From: JBKBKN01 sp046294625
GTDB lineage: Bacteria; Bacteroidota; Bacteroidia; M30B66
NCBI GenBank assembly: GCA_046294625.1
Contig: JBKBKN010000001.1
Span: 1 to 64,000 of the forward strand
Length of the DNA: 64,000 nucleotides
Direction of reading: 5' to 3'
Position numbers and translations under genes: made by a program. This document shows positions 18,247 through 26,022 of the stretch, piece after piece. Numbering within the stretch: position 1 is the stretch's first letter; every line of letters starts with the position of its first letter. The notes below the pieces were generated by a model. The model was not told where the DNA came from. It saw only the letters and a list, made by a program, of their open reading frames with translations, and searched no databases.

Positions 18247-18700
18247 TAAGTAGAAGAATTATCTGCCGCTAAGATAAGTTAATTAAAAACCATCTTATGC
18301 ATACTTATCTTGCCAAACTTATTTGTAAGTGATATTCCCATAAATTTATAATCATCACAGAGACGAACAAGCTTTAAACTAGCACTTCTGTTATTGCGTG
18401 AAACCGAAGTAGTTTTGTTTTAAAGGGTGTGTGGTAAATCTTATTGATTGAAATGAGACCATGAACATCGCTAAGGTAAATAGTGTAATTTCAAAACCAA
18501 CTAAACAAGCTTAATTGTAAAACCTTACAAGATATAAGCAATAGGTTAAAAAGCATATATCGGATATCTGATATTATGGCTCACTGGGGTACAAAAATAG
18601 CGCCTGTAGGTTATTGAGATGAGGCTGTCTTATGCCTTTATATTTGCCATTGCGATCGTGCGCAAAATTGTGGACTTAGGCTCATTACAGTAGATAACAA
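18247..18700. other. Non-coding region upstream of cas12a
   Basis: 454 bases without a convincing gene; the longest ATG frames are under 20 codons. It must contain the cas12a promoter. An imperfect ATATC/GATAT palindrome lies near 18557-18575. At 18407-18427 a stretch (AGTAG...TTAAAGGG) faintly recalls the CRISPR repeat but is too poor to call. The right edge has an 11-base inverted match to the left end of the array. Confidence 0.5.
18314..18321 (-). promoter_or_regulatory. Possible cas12a promoter -7 box
   Basis: TAAGTTTG on the minus strand matches TAnnTTTG, 68 bases before the cas12a ATG. A TTTA, rather than the preferred TTTG, lies at the -33 distance, so the call is tentative. Confidence 0.4.
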
Positions 18701-20011
18701 TTATAAAATGTTCGATTTTGCGGTAGCTGTTCGTGCTCTAGCTACTTCTTCTGCATCAAAAGTCCTGACAATGAGTCGGAGTGCACGTTCATAGCTGAAG
18801 TAATTCCAGGTCCAGTCAATGAAGGTGACCACTCGATTGCGGAAGCCTACCAAAAGCATCAGGTGAAGAAACATCCACACCAACCAGGCAAAGAAGCCAC
18901 CAAAACTTGTCCAGGGCAAATCAACCACTGCTTTGTTGCGTCCTACCGTAGCCATAGAGCCATTGTCTTTATAGAGAAATGGTAGTATATTTTTGGATTT
19001 GCTCAGGCGTTTTAAGTTTTTGGCTAAATGTTTGGCTTGCTGCACAGCCACCGGTGCTACCATAGGGTGTCCGCGAGGGGTGTCTTCGCTAATCATCGCG
19101 GCCACATCACCTAATGCGAAAATATCATCAAACCCTTCAACGTGGTTAAATGCATCAACTTTAATGCGATTCCCCACCAATGATTCCTTTGGAATACCAT
19201 AAATGATTTGGCCTTTCACACCTGCTGCCCAAATTACGGTGCTGGTGGGAATGGTTTTACTGTTGTTAAGTGTGGCTTCTTGTCCGTCGTAGTTTGTTAC
19301 GGCTGTGTTGAGCAGTACTTTCACACCGAATTGTTCGAGATATTGTTTGGCCTTTGCCGATGATTTTTCACTCATTCCCGCTAATAGTCTTGGTCCAGCC
19401 TCTACCAAATATACCTTCATCAAATCTTTATCCAACTCAGGATAATCATGCGGGAGAACAAATTTTTGGAATTCGGCCAAGGCTCCTGCGGTTTCCACGC
19501 CTGTTGGCCCGCCGCCTACCACCAGAAAGGTCATGTGCCGGGCACGTTCTACTGGGTCGTTGGTGTAGTGCGCATATTCAAATTCCTGTAAAATATCACT
19601 GCGCAAGTCTAATGCTTCGGGAATGGTTTTCATAGGCATACTCCATTTTTCCACTTCCTTCATACCAAAGAAATTGGTGGTGGAACCGGACGCAATTACC
19701 AGATAATCATATTTAAAATCCCCTACCGATGTTTCCACACATTTCGCTTCAGGCACGATCCTTAACACTTCTGCCATGCGAAAATTAAAATTCTTCTGAT
19801 TTCTGAAAATCAATCGAAAAGGATAGCCTATGGCATCGGCACCTAAACCTCCTGACGCGACCTGATACAGTAAAGGTTGAAAGGTGTGATAGTTATGTTT
19901 ATCTATCAAGGTGATATTATACGGGGCATTGCGAAGGGCTTTAATCAGGGCTATTCCTGCAAATCCGCCACCTATGACGAGCAGTTCGGGATATGATTGT
20001 GATTTATTCAT
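18701..20011 (-). CDS. ndh: Type II NADH dehydrogenase (NDH-2)
   Basis: A 436-residue FAD-dependent pyridine nucleotide-disulfide oxidoreductase. The FAD-binding VIGGGFAGIALIKAL motif is at the N-terminus and a second Rossmann motif VVGGGPTGVETAGALAEF in the middle binds NADH; GFDDIFALGDVAAM is the second FAD contact. A hydrophobic stretch WLVWMFLHLMLLVGFRNR near residue 375 fits membrane attachment. It passes electrons from NADH to quinone without pumping protons. I start at ATG 20011 (MNKSQSYPELLVIGGG). It stands alone between the CRISPR locus and the next gene, about 80 bases away. Confidence 0.9.
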   Translation of the reverse strand: MNKSQSYPELLVIGGGFAGIALIKALRNAPYNITLIDKHNYHTFQPLLYQVASGGLGADAIGYPFRLIFRNQKNFNFRMAEVLRIVPEAKCVETSVGDFKYDYLVIASGSTTNFFGMKEVEKWSMPMKTIPEALDLRSDILQEFEYAHYTNDPVERARHMTFLVVGGGPTGVETAGALAEFQKFVLPHDYPELDKDLMKVYLVEAGPRLLAGMSEKSSAKAKQYLEQFGVKVLLNTAVTNYDGQEATLNNSKTIPTSTVIWAAGVKGQIIYGIPKESLVGNRIKVDAFNHVEGFDDIFALGDVAAMISEDTPRGHPMVAPVAVQQAKHLAKNLKRLSKSKNILPFLYKDNGSMATVGRNKAVVDLPWTSFGGFFAWLVWMFLHLMLLVGFRNRVVTFIDWTWNYFSYERALRLIVRTFDAEEVARARTATAKSNIL

Positions 20012-20091
20012 GGAGGTATCGTTAGCTTTGGCTAAGTAACAATACAATCCCCCTGTTCGATTTGGTTTTATTGCTTTTTAACAGTAGCACT

Positions 20092-21603
20092 TTATCGCTT
20101 TTTCACCACAAGTTGCTCGTCAATTTCATAGCTAACCCTAAAGTTTTTCTGTCGGGATTCGGGTCTGAAAATGATATCTACCGTGAAACTTTTTCCGGGA
20201 ACATCCCAATTCACGTCAAAGTCTTTCACATTGCGATAAGTATCGCGCTCCAAAAACAACTCACCGCTACGTCTTAGCTTGGCGCCTATGGTGAAAACCT
20301 GAACCGGATTTCCCGGATCGCGCAAGCTGAAGATGCTCACCACTTCATCAGAGCAGGTGCCGCAATCGCTCCACCCATTGTGTTCTTCTGGTTCGTAATC
20401 ATAAAGCACTAAACCGGGGTAATTGTTGGGTAGCACCGCCGGCATATTAACCATGTTCGAAGTTTTTGCACGATCGTAGGCAAATATTTTGGAGCTTTGA
20501 ACCGTTCCTTGGTAAATGAACATCCGCTCGTTTTCTACGAATGGCCTTTGATGATGCGCTTTGAAGGTGATAATATCAAAGGAAAACTCACCTGTCTGAG
20601 CAGTTTCAGATGTATAACTTTCTGCGTGGAAAAAATATTCAATCAAATCGGCTTCAGAAATTACATTGCGATCGTAAATAATGCTTTGCACCAATTCACC
20701 AAAGGCGCTCACACCTTGTTGTCCATAAAATCCATTGATGCTAATATTCGTACTTTTCAGCGCTTTTGGATTTACGCCTTGCAGCTGATACACAAATGGC
20801 TGCTCAAGTTTAATCTTTTGAAAGTAAAATGGCCTGAGCGCTTCTCTCGACTTATTCAACGAAGCTACACTAACCTGCTTCACATGTGAAGCATCCGCGT
20901 CATATACCTCCACCATCATCCGGAAATTTTTGGTTTCCGGAATGGAAAAAAATCCCAGAGCTTCTTTCTCTACTTTAGCTTTGATGACATAACCGTCGCT
21001 TAGCTTTTCGAAAGTGTAATTGACCATTTGCGCGATGTTTCCCATCGCTTGTTTCACTTTTTTCTCAAAGGGATGATAAAGATCCGTAAGCAGCATTTTG
21101 GCTTTGCCGTTTTCTTCAGCAGGCAGCTCAATACCCACCAAACCAATCGGAATGATTTTTCTGCTTAATTTGTCCGGAGTCGGAAGGGGATATTCTTTCG
21201 AAGGTGCTTTTTTAGGATAGTCGGCATTCTCGATAAAGCTTTTCAAATCCACCAAGCTCGATGGCTCGGTAGTTTGTCGAAATAGTCGTGGCATGCCATT
21301 CGTCTCACCATAGATATAATCCACATAGTCGGTGTATTCACGGGCAAAATAGATTTCTACTCTATCGTAATTGGTTTTATGGTCAATATTGCGCACCCAT
21401 TCATCGTCTTTTACAATGATTTCGATCATGAGCGACTGGCCATCTTGTTTGATGCTTGTAGAAGCGCTAAAGTCAGCAGGTGATTTCACTAGTCTTTGCT
21501 CCACCGTTACAGGCATTTGTTCAACATGGAGCAACTGCGCTTGCGATGCTAGACAAAAGCTTAGAGCGAAGGTCAGGCACCAAAATGATGTTAGTTTAAT
21601 CAT
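20092..21603 (-). CDS. Secreted protein with CBM9-like segment
   Basis: A 503-residue protein with a signal peptide (about residues 1-22, ending LASQAQ). The first 80 mature residues resemble a family 9 carbohydrate-binding module or DOMON-like fold (DGQSLMIEIIVKDDEW, then NYDRVEIYFA), and a second similar pattern, FRMMVEVYDAD, occurs near residue 230. No sorting tail of the T9SS type is obvious. I do not recognise a full-length family. It starts 9 bases after the PliI-like lipoprotein gene and is probably in its operon. Confidence 0.55.
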   Translation of the reverse strand: MIKLTSFWCLTFALSFCLASQAQLLHVEQMPVTVEQRLVKSPADFSASTSIKQDGQSLMIEIIVKDDEWVRNIDHKTNYDRVEIYFAREYTDYVDYIYGETNGMPRLFRQTTEPSSLVDLKSFIENADYPKKAPSKEYPLPTPDKLSRKIIPIGLVGIELPAEENGKAKMLLTDLYHPFEKKVKQAMGNIAQMVNYTFEKLSDGYVIKAKVEKEALGFFSIPETKNFRMMVEVYDADASHVKQVSVASLNKSREALRPFYFQKIKLEQPFVYQLQGVNPKALKSTNISINGFYGQQGVSAFGELVQSIIYDRNVISEADLIEYFFHAESYTSETAQTGEFSFDIITFKAHHQRPFVENERMFIYQGTVQSSKIFAYDRAKTSNMVNMPAVLPNNYPGLVLYDYEPEEHNGWSDCGTCSDEVVSIFSLRDPGNPVQVFTIGAKLRRSGELFLERDTYRNVKDFDVNWDVPGKSFTVDIIFRPESRQKNFRVSYEIDEQLVVKKR

Positions 21604-21612
21604 GGATAAGGA

Positions 21613-22206
21613 TTAGTTTATGAGAATGAGTTTACCTTCGGTGTTTAGGGAATACCAAAGCGAACGTATTTTCCCGGTTTCTACGGCTGCTCCGGCTCCG
21701 ATTTCATACACAGGAAAACTACGAATCAAATGATCTTGTTTTATGTAAAAGGTGTCTCGGCCATTATATCCTTCGGCATACTTTGCCGGAAGCTCAGGTA
21801 GCTGTATATCTGTTTTCTTTGAAGCAAACTCAAAGCCGATTAAATGACCATTTTTGTATTTAGGAGTGCGTGTCCAAATATATAATTCCGGTTTAAAATT
21901 TTCATTCACATCGGCACATAAGGCACCGCTTAATTTACCTGGCAGTTTAAGCCCAAAATCAGAACCGTTGTAATCGGTTCCTTTGTGTTGAACGAAAATT
22001 TCCGAACTGTCGCCTAGCAGCGTACCTTTCACCGTAAAGTCATAATCGCCGTATCCTGCCCTAAAACTCACCGTTGCCGCAACAGCCGGTATGCTTGAGA
22101 GTACAGTGTCCTTTATGTTTGTATCTGTTAGTTGATTCTCTGTCGAAGTCTGACACGCTGCAAAAAATACCGAAGCTAAAATCAACAATGTAATGAGGAG
22201 TTTCAT
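21613..22206 (-). CDS. PliI-like lysozyme-inhibitor lipoprotein
   Basis: A 197-residue lipoprotein with a lipobox ending at Cys18 (FFAAC). The C-terminal part follows the pattern of the PliI family (periplasmic inhibitor of I-type lysozyme): a DVNENFKPELYIWTRT segment, then LPELPAKYAEGYNGRDTF, LIRSFPVYEIG and a final TGKIRSLWYSL strand. In known members this protects the cell wall from invertebrate-type lysozymes. The inhibitory loop itself cannot be judged here, so an inhibitor role is inference. It lies between a PepSY membrane protein (17 bases upstream) and a secreted protein (9 bases downstream). Confidence 0.6.
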   Translation of the reverse strand: MKLLITLLILASVFFAACQTSTENQLTDTNIKDTVLSSIPAVAATVSFRAGYGDYDFTVKGTLLGDSSEIFVQHKGTDYNGSDFGLKLPGKLSGALCADVNENFKPELYIWTRTPKYKNGHLIGFEFASKKTDIQLPELPAKYAEGYNGRDTFYIKQDHLIRSFPVYEIGAGAAVETGKIRSLWYSLNTEGKLILIN

Positions 22207-22223
22207 TATAAAAAGGCGAATAT

Positions 22224-22766
22224 TTAAGAATTCATTTCTTTGCGTTGTGCTCTTCTTCTCATCACCGGTTCAAACCATAGCCAAAGTCCGCTAATGCCTA
22301 AAGTAAGTAGGGAAAGACTACCTAAAGACACTAAAAAGTGTTTGAAAAACGAGCCGCTTCCAAAAGCCATATCAAAAATCTCACCTTCGTGAATTTTTTC
22401 TATCAAGTCGCCATTACGGTGGTTCACAGCAAGTACTTTTCCGGTAGCGCCATCTACTTGCACTTCCTTGAAATCCTTGGAGTAGATGAATTTTACAATC
22501 GTAAATTTAGAACGAATATCAATTTTAAATGAAGCTGTTTTGGCTTCTGGCTTATGACTCAGCACCGTGCTGTCGGCAATTAGCTTTAGTTCGCCAAGTG
22601 GAAGCCATTCAGTAAGATTGTCGGTGAGCCCTTTTTCGTTGGGAGCTTGCAGCGGATTTCCAACTGTTTTTTTCCAACCCAGCATCAAACCTGTGGATGC
22701 TACCACCAAAAGCCAAAACCCGGCAATAATGGCAATAACTCGATGCACTTTTCTGAATTTCAACAT
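22224..22766 (-). CDS. PepSY-associated membrane protein
   Basis: A 180-residue membrane protein from the ATG at 22766 (MLKFRKVHRVIAIIAG); an in-frame ATG at 22838 gives 204 residues. One transmembrane helix near the N-terminus (VIAIIAGFWLLVVASTGLML) begins with the KVHR motif typical of PepSY_TM proteins; an extracytoplasmic PepSY-like domain (VQVDGATGKVLAVNHRNGDLIEKIHEGE) and a second helix (LVSLGSLSLLTLGISGLWLWF) follow. Homologues are linked to iron-siderophore reduction or transport, but no such genes are next to it. Confidence 0.75.
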   Translation of the reverse strand: MLKFRKVHRVIAIIAGFWLLVVASTGLMLGWKKTVGNPLQAPNEKGLTDNLTEWLPLGELKLIADSTVLSHKPEAKTASFKIDIRSKFTIVKFIYSKDFKEVQVDGATGKVLAVNHRNGDLIEKIHEGEIFDMAFGSGSFFKHFLVSLGSLSLLTLGISGLWLWFEPVMRRRAQRKEMNS

Positions 22767-22843
22767 AAGCAGTAATTTATGCAAATGTATAGCTAAACCC
22801 TTAGTTTTAATCAGACTTAAGGAGCTTTTAATCTTCAATCCAA

Positions 22844-23176
22844 TCAGGCAATTTTTAAACCATCGCTTACTGCTCGCTCGGGCTGAAGCAACACCACTTT
22901 ACCATTGTCATCAGGTATGCCCAACACGAGACATTCTGAAAAGAAATTAGCAATTTGCTTCACCGGAAAATTGATGACGGCTACCACCTGTTTGCCAATT
23001 AAAGCATCGCAGGTATAGTAATCGGTGATTTGCGCACTCGATTGTTTGATGCCGGCTTTACCAAAGTCAATTCGGAGTTGATAGGCTGGTTTTCGCGCTT
23101 TTTCAAATACCCTTGCATCAATGATTGTTCCAATGCGAATGTCTAAGGCTTCAAAGTTGTGGAAAGGTGCTGTCAT
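22844..23176 (-). CDS. csaA: CsaA-type tRNA-binding domain protein
   Basis: A 110-residue stand-alone OB-fold of the tRNA_bind family, the length of CsaA. Characteristic motifs: FEALDIRIGTIIDAR near the start, KQSSAQITDYYT, and the core GKQVVAVINFPVKQIANFFSECLVLG. CsaA has been described as a secretion-related chaperone and tRNA-binding protein. Its ATG overlaps the end of the upstream ATPase gene by 4 bases, a sign of coupled translation. Confidence 0.88.
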   Translation of the reverse strand: MTAPFHNFEALDIRIGTIIDARVFEKARKPAYQLRIDFGKAGIKQSSAQITDYYTCDALIGKQVVAVINFPVKQIANFFSECLVLGIPDDNGKVVLLQPERAVSDGLKIA

Positions 23177-23721
23177 GGGTTAAAATTTTTAATACCGACG
23201 TTTTGGAGTAGGTTGATGGCACATACCAATCGTTCATACCCTTGTCCATTGACAATTCCAAATGGCCGTTTATGTTGCATCAAATGCCTTTCATACAGTA
23301 TAAAGAGCTCTTCACGTTCATTTGGATGTTCGCGTAACGGATCAGGCTCCCAGGGCAAGTCAATGTTGCAAAGTAGTGTGTAGGTGTAGGTGGTTTTCTC
23401 AAACCAGTCCTGAACTAGAGGAGCGGTTCTGCCAAAAACATATTCTTGCCAGATTTTGCAAACCAATGCATCAGTGTCGCAAAAAATCAGATCAGATTGT
23501 TTTGAAGCGCTTTGCTCGCGATCCTGTTGCATCATTGCGATATGGGTGATATCGTCAAATGAGTAGGCAGGACCATTTTTTTGCAAATATTCACGGGCAT
23601 ATTCGGGTATCCATTTTGCGTGGTAATGTTGTGCAAGTGACTCCGCTAAAGCAGATTTTCCCGTTGATTCCGGACCGGTAATCGCTATGCGGATGATGCC
23701 GCTATCAATGTTTTTTTCCAA
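23173..23721 (-). CDS. NadR-like nicotinamide riboside kinase
   Basis: About 182 residues of a P-loop kinase: Walker A GPESTGKS close to the N-terminus, then EYAREYLQ and FCDTDALVCKIW, as in the C-terminal kinase domain of NadR. It has no nucleotidyltransferase or DNA-binding part. It probably phosphorylates nicotinamide riboside to NMN. The gene overlaps the end of pnuC; no ATG is available at the N-terminus, so I chose a TTG at 23721 (another TTG at 23757). The overlap with the transporter gene makes a simple import-and-trap pair for NAD salvage. Confidence 0.8.
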   Translation of the reverse strand: MEKNIDSGIIRIAITGPESTGKSALAESLAQHYHAKWIPEYAREYLQKNGPAYSFDDITHIAMMQQDREQSASKQSDLIFCDTDALVCKIWQEYVFGRTAPLVQDWFEKTTYTYTLLCNIDLPWEPDPLREHPNEREELFILYERHLMQHKRPFGIVNGQGYERLVCAINLLQNVGIKNFNP

Positions 23722-24263
23722 TGTTGATATCCGTAAATGGCCATCAAGCCAAAGCAAAAATAGAGGAATGCGGTAATGTAAAGCTGTTTGTATAGAAAGA
23801 TGCCAATATTCGAAAAATCAATCACTATCCAGCAAATCCAGTGTGCGATGTATTTCTTTGCCATCATCCAGGTGATGAGTATGCCGCCGGTGGCCATAGC
23901 CGTGTCGAGATAGGGTAATGCTGAACTTTGAATTTGCGAAAGGAAATATCCAAACACTGAAGAGCTGAGCAACCATATAAGCAACAGCGATCCTAAAAGT
24001 GAAGGTGGAATATGGAAATAATGTTTGGCTTGTTCTCCGTTATCGAGACTTTTCCATTTCCACCAGCCATAAAGTGAAATGAAGAAATAAATGACTTGCA
24101 GCACTGCTTCGGCATACAAACCGGTTTCCGAAAATATATAACCTAGCAAAGCCACACCAATCATGCCGATTGGCCAGGTGCTCACATTGTTTCGTGCTGC
24201 CAGGTACACGCCCATCAAGGAGAACAAAGTGGCAAGAATTTCGATGTAGAACAGAATCTTCAA
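23685..24263 (-). CDS. pnuC: Nicotinamide riboside transporter PnuC
   Basis: A 192-residue integral membrane protein with about seven helices. PnuC landmarks: EILATLFSLMGVYLAARNNVSTWPIGMIG at the N-terminus, the YFFISLYGWWKWKS motif, and WMMAKKYIAHWICWIVIDF. It imports nicotinamide riboside. The 3' end overlaps the NadR-like kinase gene, whose product would phosphorylate and trap the imported substrate. It is the first gene of the minus-strand run pnuC, kinase, csaA, PepSY protein, PliI-like protein, secreted protein. Confidence 0.9.
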   Translation of the reverse strand: MKILFYIEILATLFSLMGVYLAARNNVSTWPIGMIGVALLGYIFSETGLYAEAVLQVIYFFISLYGWWKWKSLDNGEQAKHYFHIPPSLLGSLLLIWLLSSSVFGYFLSQIQSSALPYLDTAMATGGILITWMMAKKYIAHWICWIVIDFSNIGIFLYKQLYITAFLYFCFGLMAIYGYQHWKKTLIAASSA

Positions 24264-24436
24264 TACATGGAATTAGCGATGGCTAATATAGCTTCTCACC
24301 CCAATTATTCGATGTAGCAAAGAAAATATTCACGCCCCATCATTTTCAGTAGCCGATTGTTTCAAGAGCTTTTCAATCAATTTCAATTTTAGTTTGAGAA
24401 AGTTTGAAGCCAGAGTCCAAAAATTCAACTGATCTC

Positions 24437-25624
24437 CTATATCACCCCCAATTCTTTACCTACTTTGGTAAATGCTGCAATGGCTTTGTCAAGGTGACGG
24501 CGCTCATGCGCAGCGGAAATCTGCACCCGAATGCGCGCCTGTTCCTTAGGAACCACAGGGTAGAAGAAGCCAATCACATAAATGCCTTCTGTAAGGAGTT
24601 TTTCTGCGAAGGTTTGTGCCAGCTTGGCATCATACAGCATAACAGGGGTGATGGGGTGTACTCCGGGTTTGATGTCGAAGCCCGCTTCGGTCATAGCTTT
24701 GCGGAAATATGCTGTATTGTCCATTAACTTGTCGCGAAGTGCTGTAGTAGTGCTTATCAATTCCAACACCTTGATGCTTGCTCCTACAATCGATGGCGCC
24801 AAAGAATTGGAAAACAGATAAGGACGGGAGCGCTGACGAAGCATATCTATTACTTCTTTTTTTCCGGATGTAAAGCCGCCCATCGCACCGCCTAAAGCCT
24901 TCCCTAGGGTACCGGTGATGATGTCGATCTTGCCGAATACGCCGCAATGTTCGGCTGTGCCGCGTCCGGTTTTGCCCAGGAAGCCTGAACTGTGGCAGTC
25001 GTCCACCATAATCAATGCATCATATTTTTCAGCTAATTCCACAATCTTGTCCAATTGCGCAATATAGCCGTCCATGGAAAACACGCCATCCGTCACAATG
25101 ATTCTGAAGCGCTGTGCTTGAGCTTCCTTCAGCTTGGCTTCCAGGTCTTCCATATTGTTGTTTTTATAGCGATAGCGCACCGCTTTGCACAAGCGAATAC
25201 CATCAATAATCGAAGCATGATTCAGCTCATCGCTGATGATAGCATCCTCCGGACCAAACAAGGGTTCAAAAACACCGCCATTGGCATCAAAAGCGGCTGC
25301 ATAAAGGATAGTGTCTTCCGTGCCCAGGAATTCAGAGAGCTTTTGCTCCAAGGTTTTATGAATATCTTGTGTGCCGCAAATGAAGCGAACACTCGACATG
25401 CCAAATCCATGTGTGTCTAATGCTTCATGTGCTGCTTTGATCACTTCAGGATGCGAAGAAAGCCCCAAATAGTTGTTTGCACAGAAATTAATCACTTCCT
25501 CGCCTTTACCCACTTTGATATCAGCACCTTGCGGGTTTAGAATGATGCGCTCTCTTTTATACAGTCCTGCTTCATCGATTTGTTTCAGCTCCTTGCTAAG
25601 AAAATCATAAATGGCTTTGCTCAT
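24437..25624 (-). CDS. kbl: Glycine C-acetyltransferase
   Basis: A 395-residue PLP enzyme (2-amino-3-ketobutyrate CoA ligase) of the alpha-oxoamine synthase family; it cleaves 2-amino-3-ketobutyrate with CoA to glycine and acetyl-CoA in threonine breakdown. The PLP lysine is Lys242 in TGTLGKALGGAMGG; the NFCANNYLGLSSHP, DDCHSSGFLG and RSRPYLFSNSL blocks are typical of Kbl. No threonine dehydrogenase gene (tdh) is adjacent. A promoter box lies about 25 bases upstream. Confidence 0.92.
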   Translation of the reverse strand: MSKAIYDFLSKELKQIDEAGLYKRERIILNPQGADIKVGKGEEVINFCANNYLGLSSHPEVIKAAHEALDTHGFGMSSVRFICGTQDIHKTLEQKLSEFLGTEDTILYAAAFDANGGVFEPLFGPEDAIISDELNHASIIDGIRLCKAVRYRYKNNNMEDLEAKLKEAQAQRFRIIVTDGVFSMDGYIAQLDKIVELAEKYDALIMVDDCHSSGFLGKTGRGTAEHCGVFGKIDIITGTLGKALGGAMGGFTSGKKEVIDMLRQRSRPYLFSNSLAPSIVGASIKVLELISTTTALRDKLMDNTAYFRKAMTEAGFDIKPGVHPITPVMLYDAKLAQTFAEKLLTEGIYVIGFFYPVVPKEQARIRVQISAAHERRHLDKAIAAFTKVGKELGVI

Positions 25625-25649
25625 GAATAATGGTTTTTTTTTGACGGGC

Positions 25650-25657
25650 CAAATATA
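25650..25657 (-). promoter_or_regulatory. kbl promoter -7 box
   Basis: TATATTTG on the minus strand, an exact TAnnTTTG match, 25 bases before the kbl ATG. No clear TTG lies at the -33 distance. Confidence 0.45.
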
Positions 25658-25759
25658 ATTCTAAAAGCGCATTTGCACTCATGCTCAATTTTGCTCCATG
25701 AATTTAACATCCTTTAATTTTATAAGAACGTATGCCGTTTTGATAACATTGATTGAAAA

Positions 25760-25798
25760 TCCATACAAATTTGGAATTCAACTTCAAATTTGTATGGA
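25760..25798. repeat. Long perfect inverted repeat
   Basis: A 14-bp perfect stem (25760-25773 with 25785-25798; core CCATACAAATTTG) and an 11-base loop. No T-run follows, so it is not a terminator. It could fold in the untranslated region of the helicase transcript if that starts far upstream, or be an operator. Confidence 0.6.
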
Positions 25799-26022
25799 AT
25801 CGGCGGGTTGAAAAATGTTTATCGGGCAGAAATTCCTTGGATATTAATGGCGTGAGAAGGCCTGTTTTTGGTAAAAATGTAAAAGGGCTTACCTTTTCGC
25901 TTACCTTTGACACCGAAATTATCAATCATCTCCAAGGCAAGTTGCAAGCCGATTGAAGATTTAATTGTGTCGCTGATTCAGAAAATGCAACGTCTTTGCC
26001 AGCAAAATTTTATTTAAAAATT

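Larger units (their letters stand above)
25625..26022. other. Intergenic region between kbl and helicase
   Basis: About 400 bases between divergent genes. It holds the kbl promoter, a long hairpin (25760-25798) and the untranslated leader of the helicase gene. Two short open frames (25753-25956 plus, 25704-25925 minus) overlap each other and encode nothing I recognise; I do not call them genes. Confidence 0.5.

Noticed and set aside
18407..18427. A degenerate CRISPR-repeat-like stretch upstream of cas12a (possible tracr- or scout-like RNA)
   Set aside because: Only AGTAG and TTAAAGG fragments agree, with wrong spacing, and Cas12a needs no tracrRNA.
18247..18700. A tRNA gene, IS remnant or small toxin gene flanking the cas locus
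   Set aside because: No cloverleaf, no terminal repeats with transposase remains and no frame above 20 codons from an ATG.
25704..25956. Short open frames on both strands between kbl and the helicase
   Set aside because: They overlap each other and the hairpin, lack known domains and look like chance frames in AT-rich DNA.
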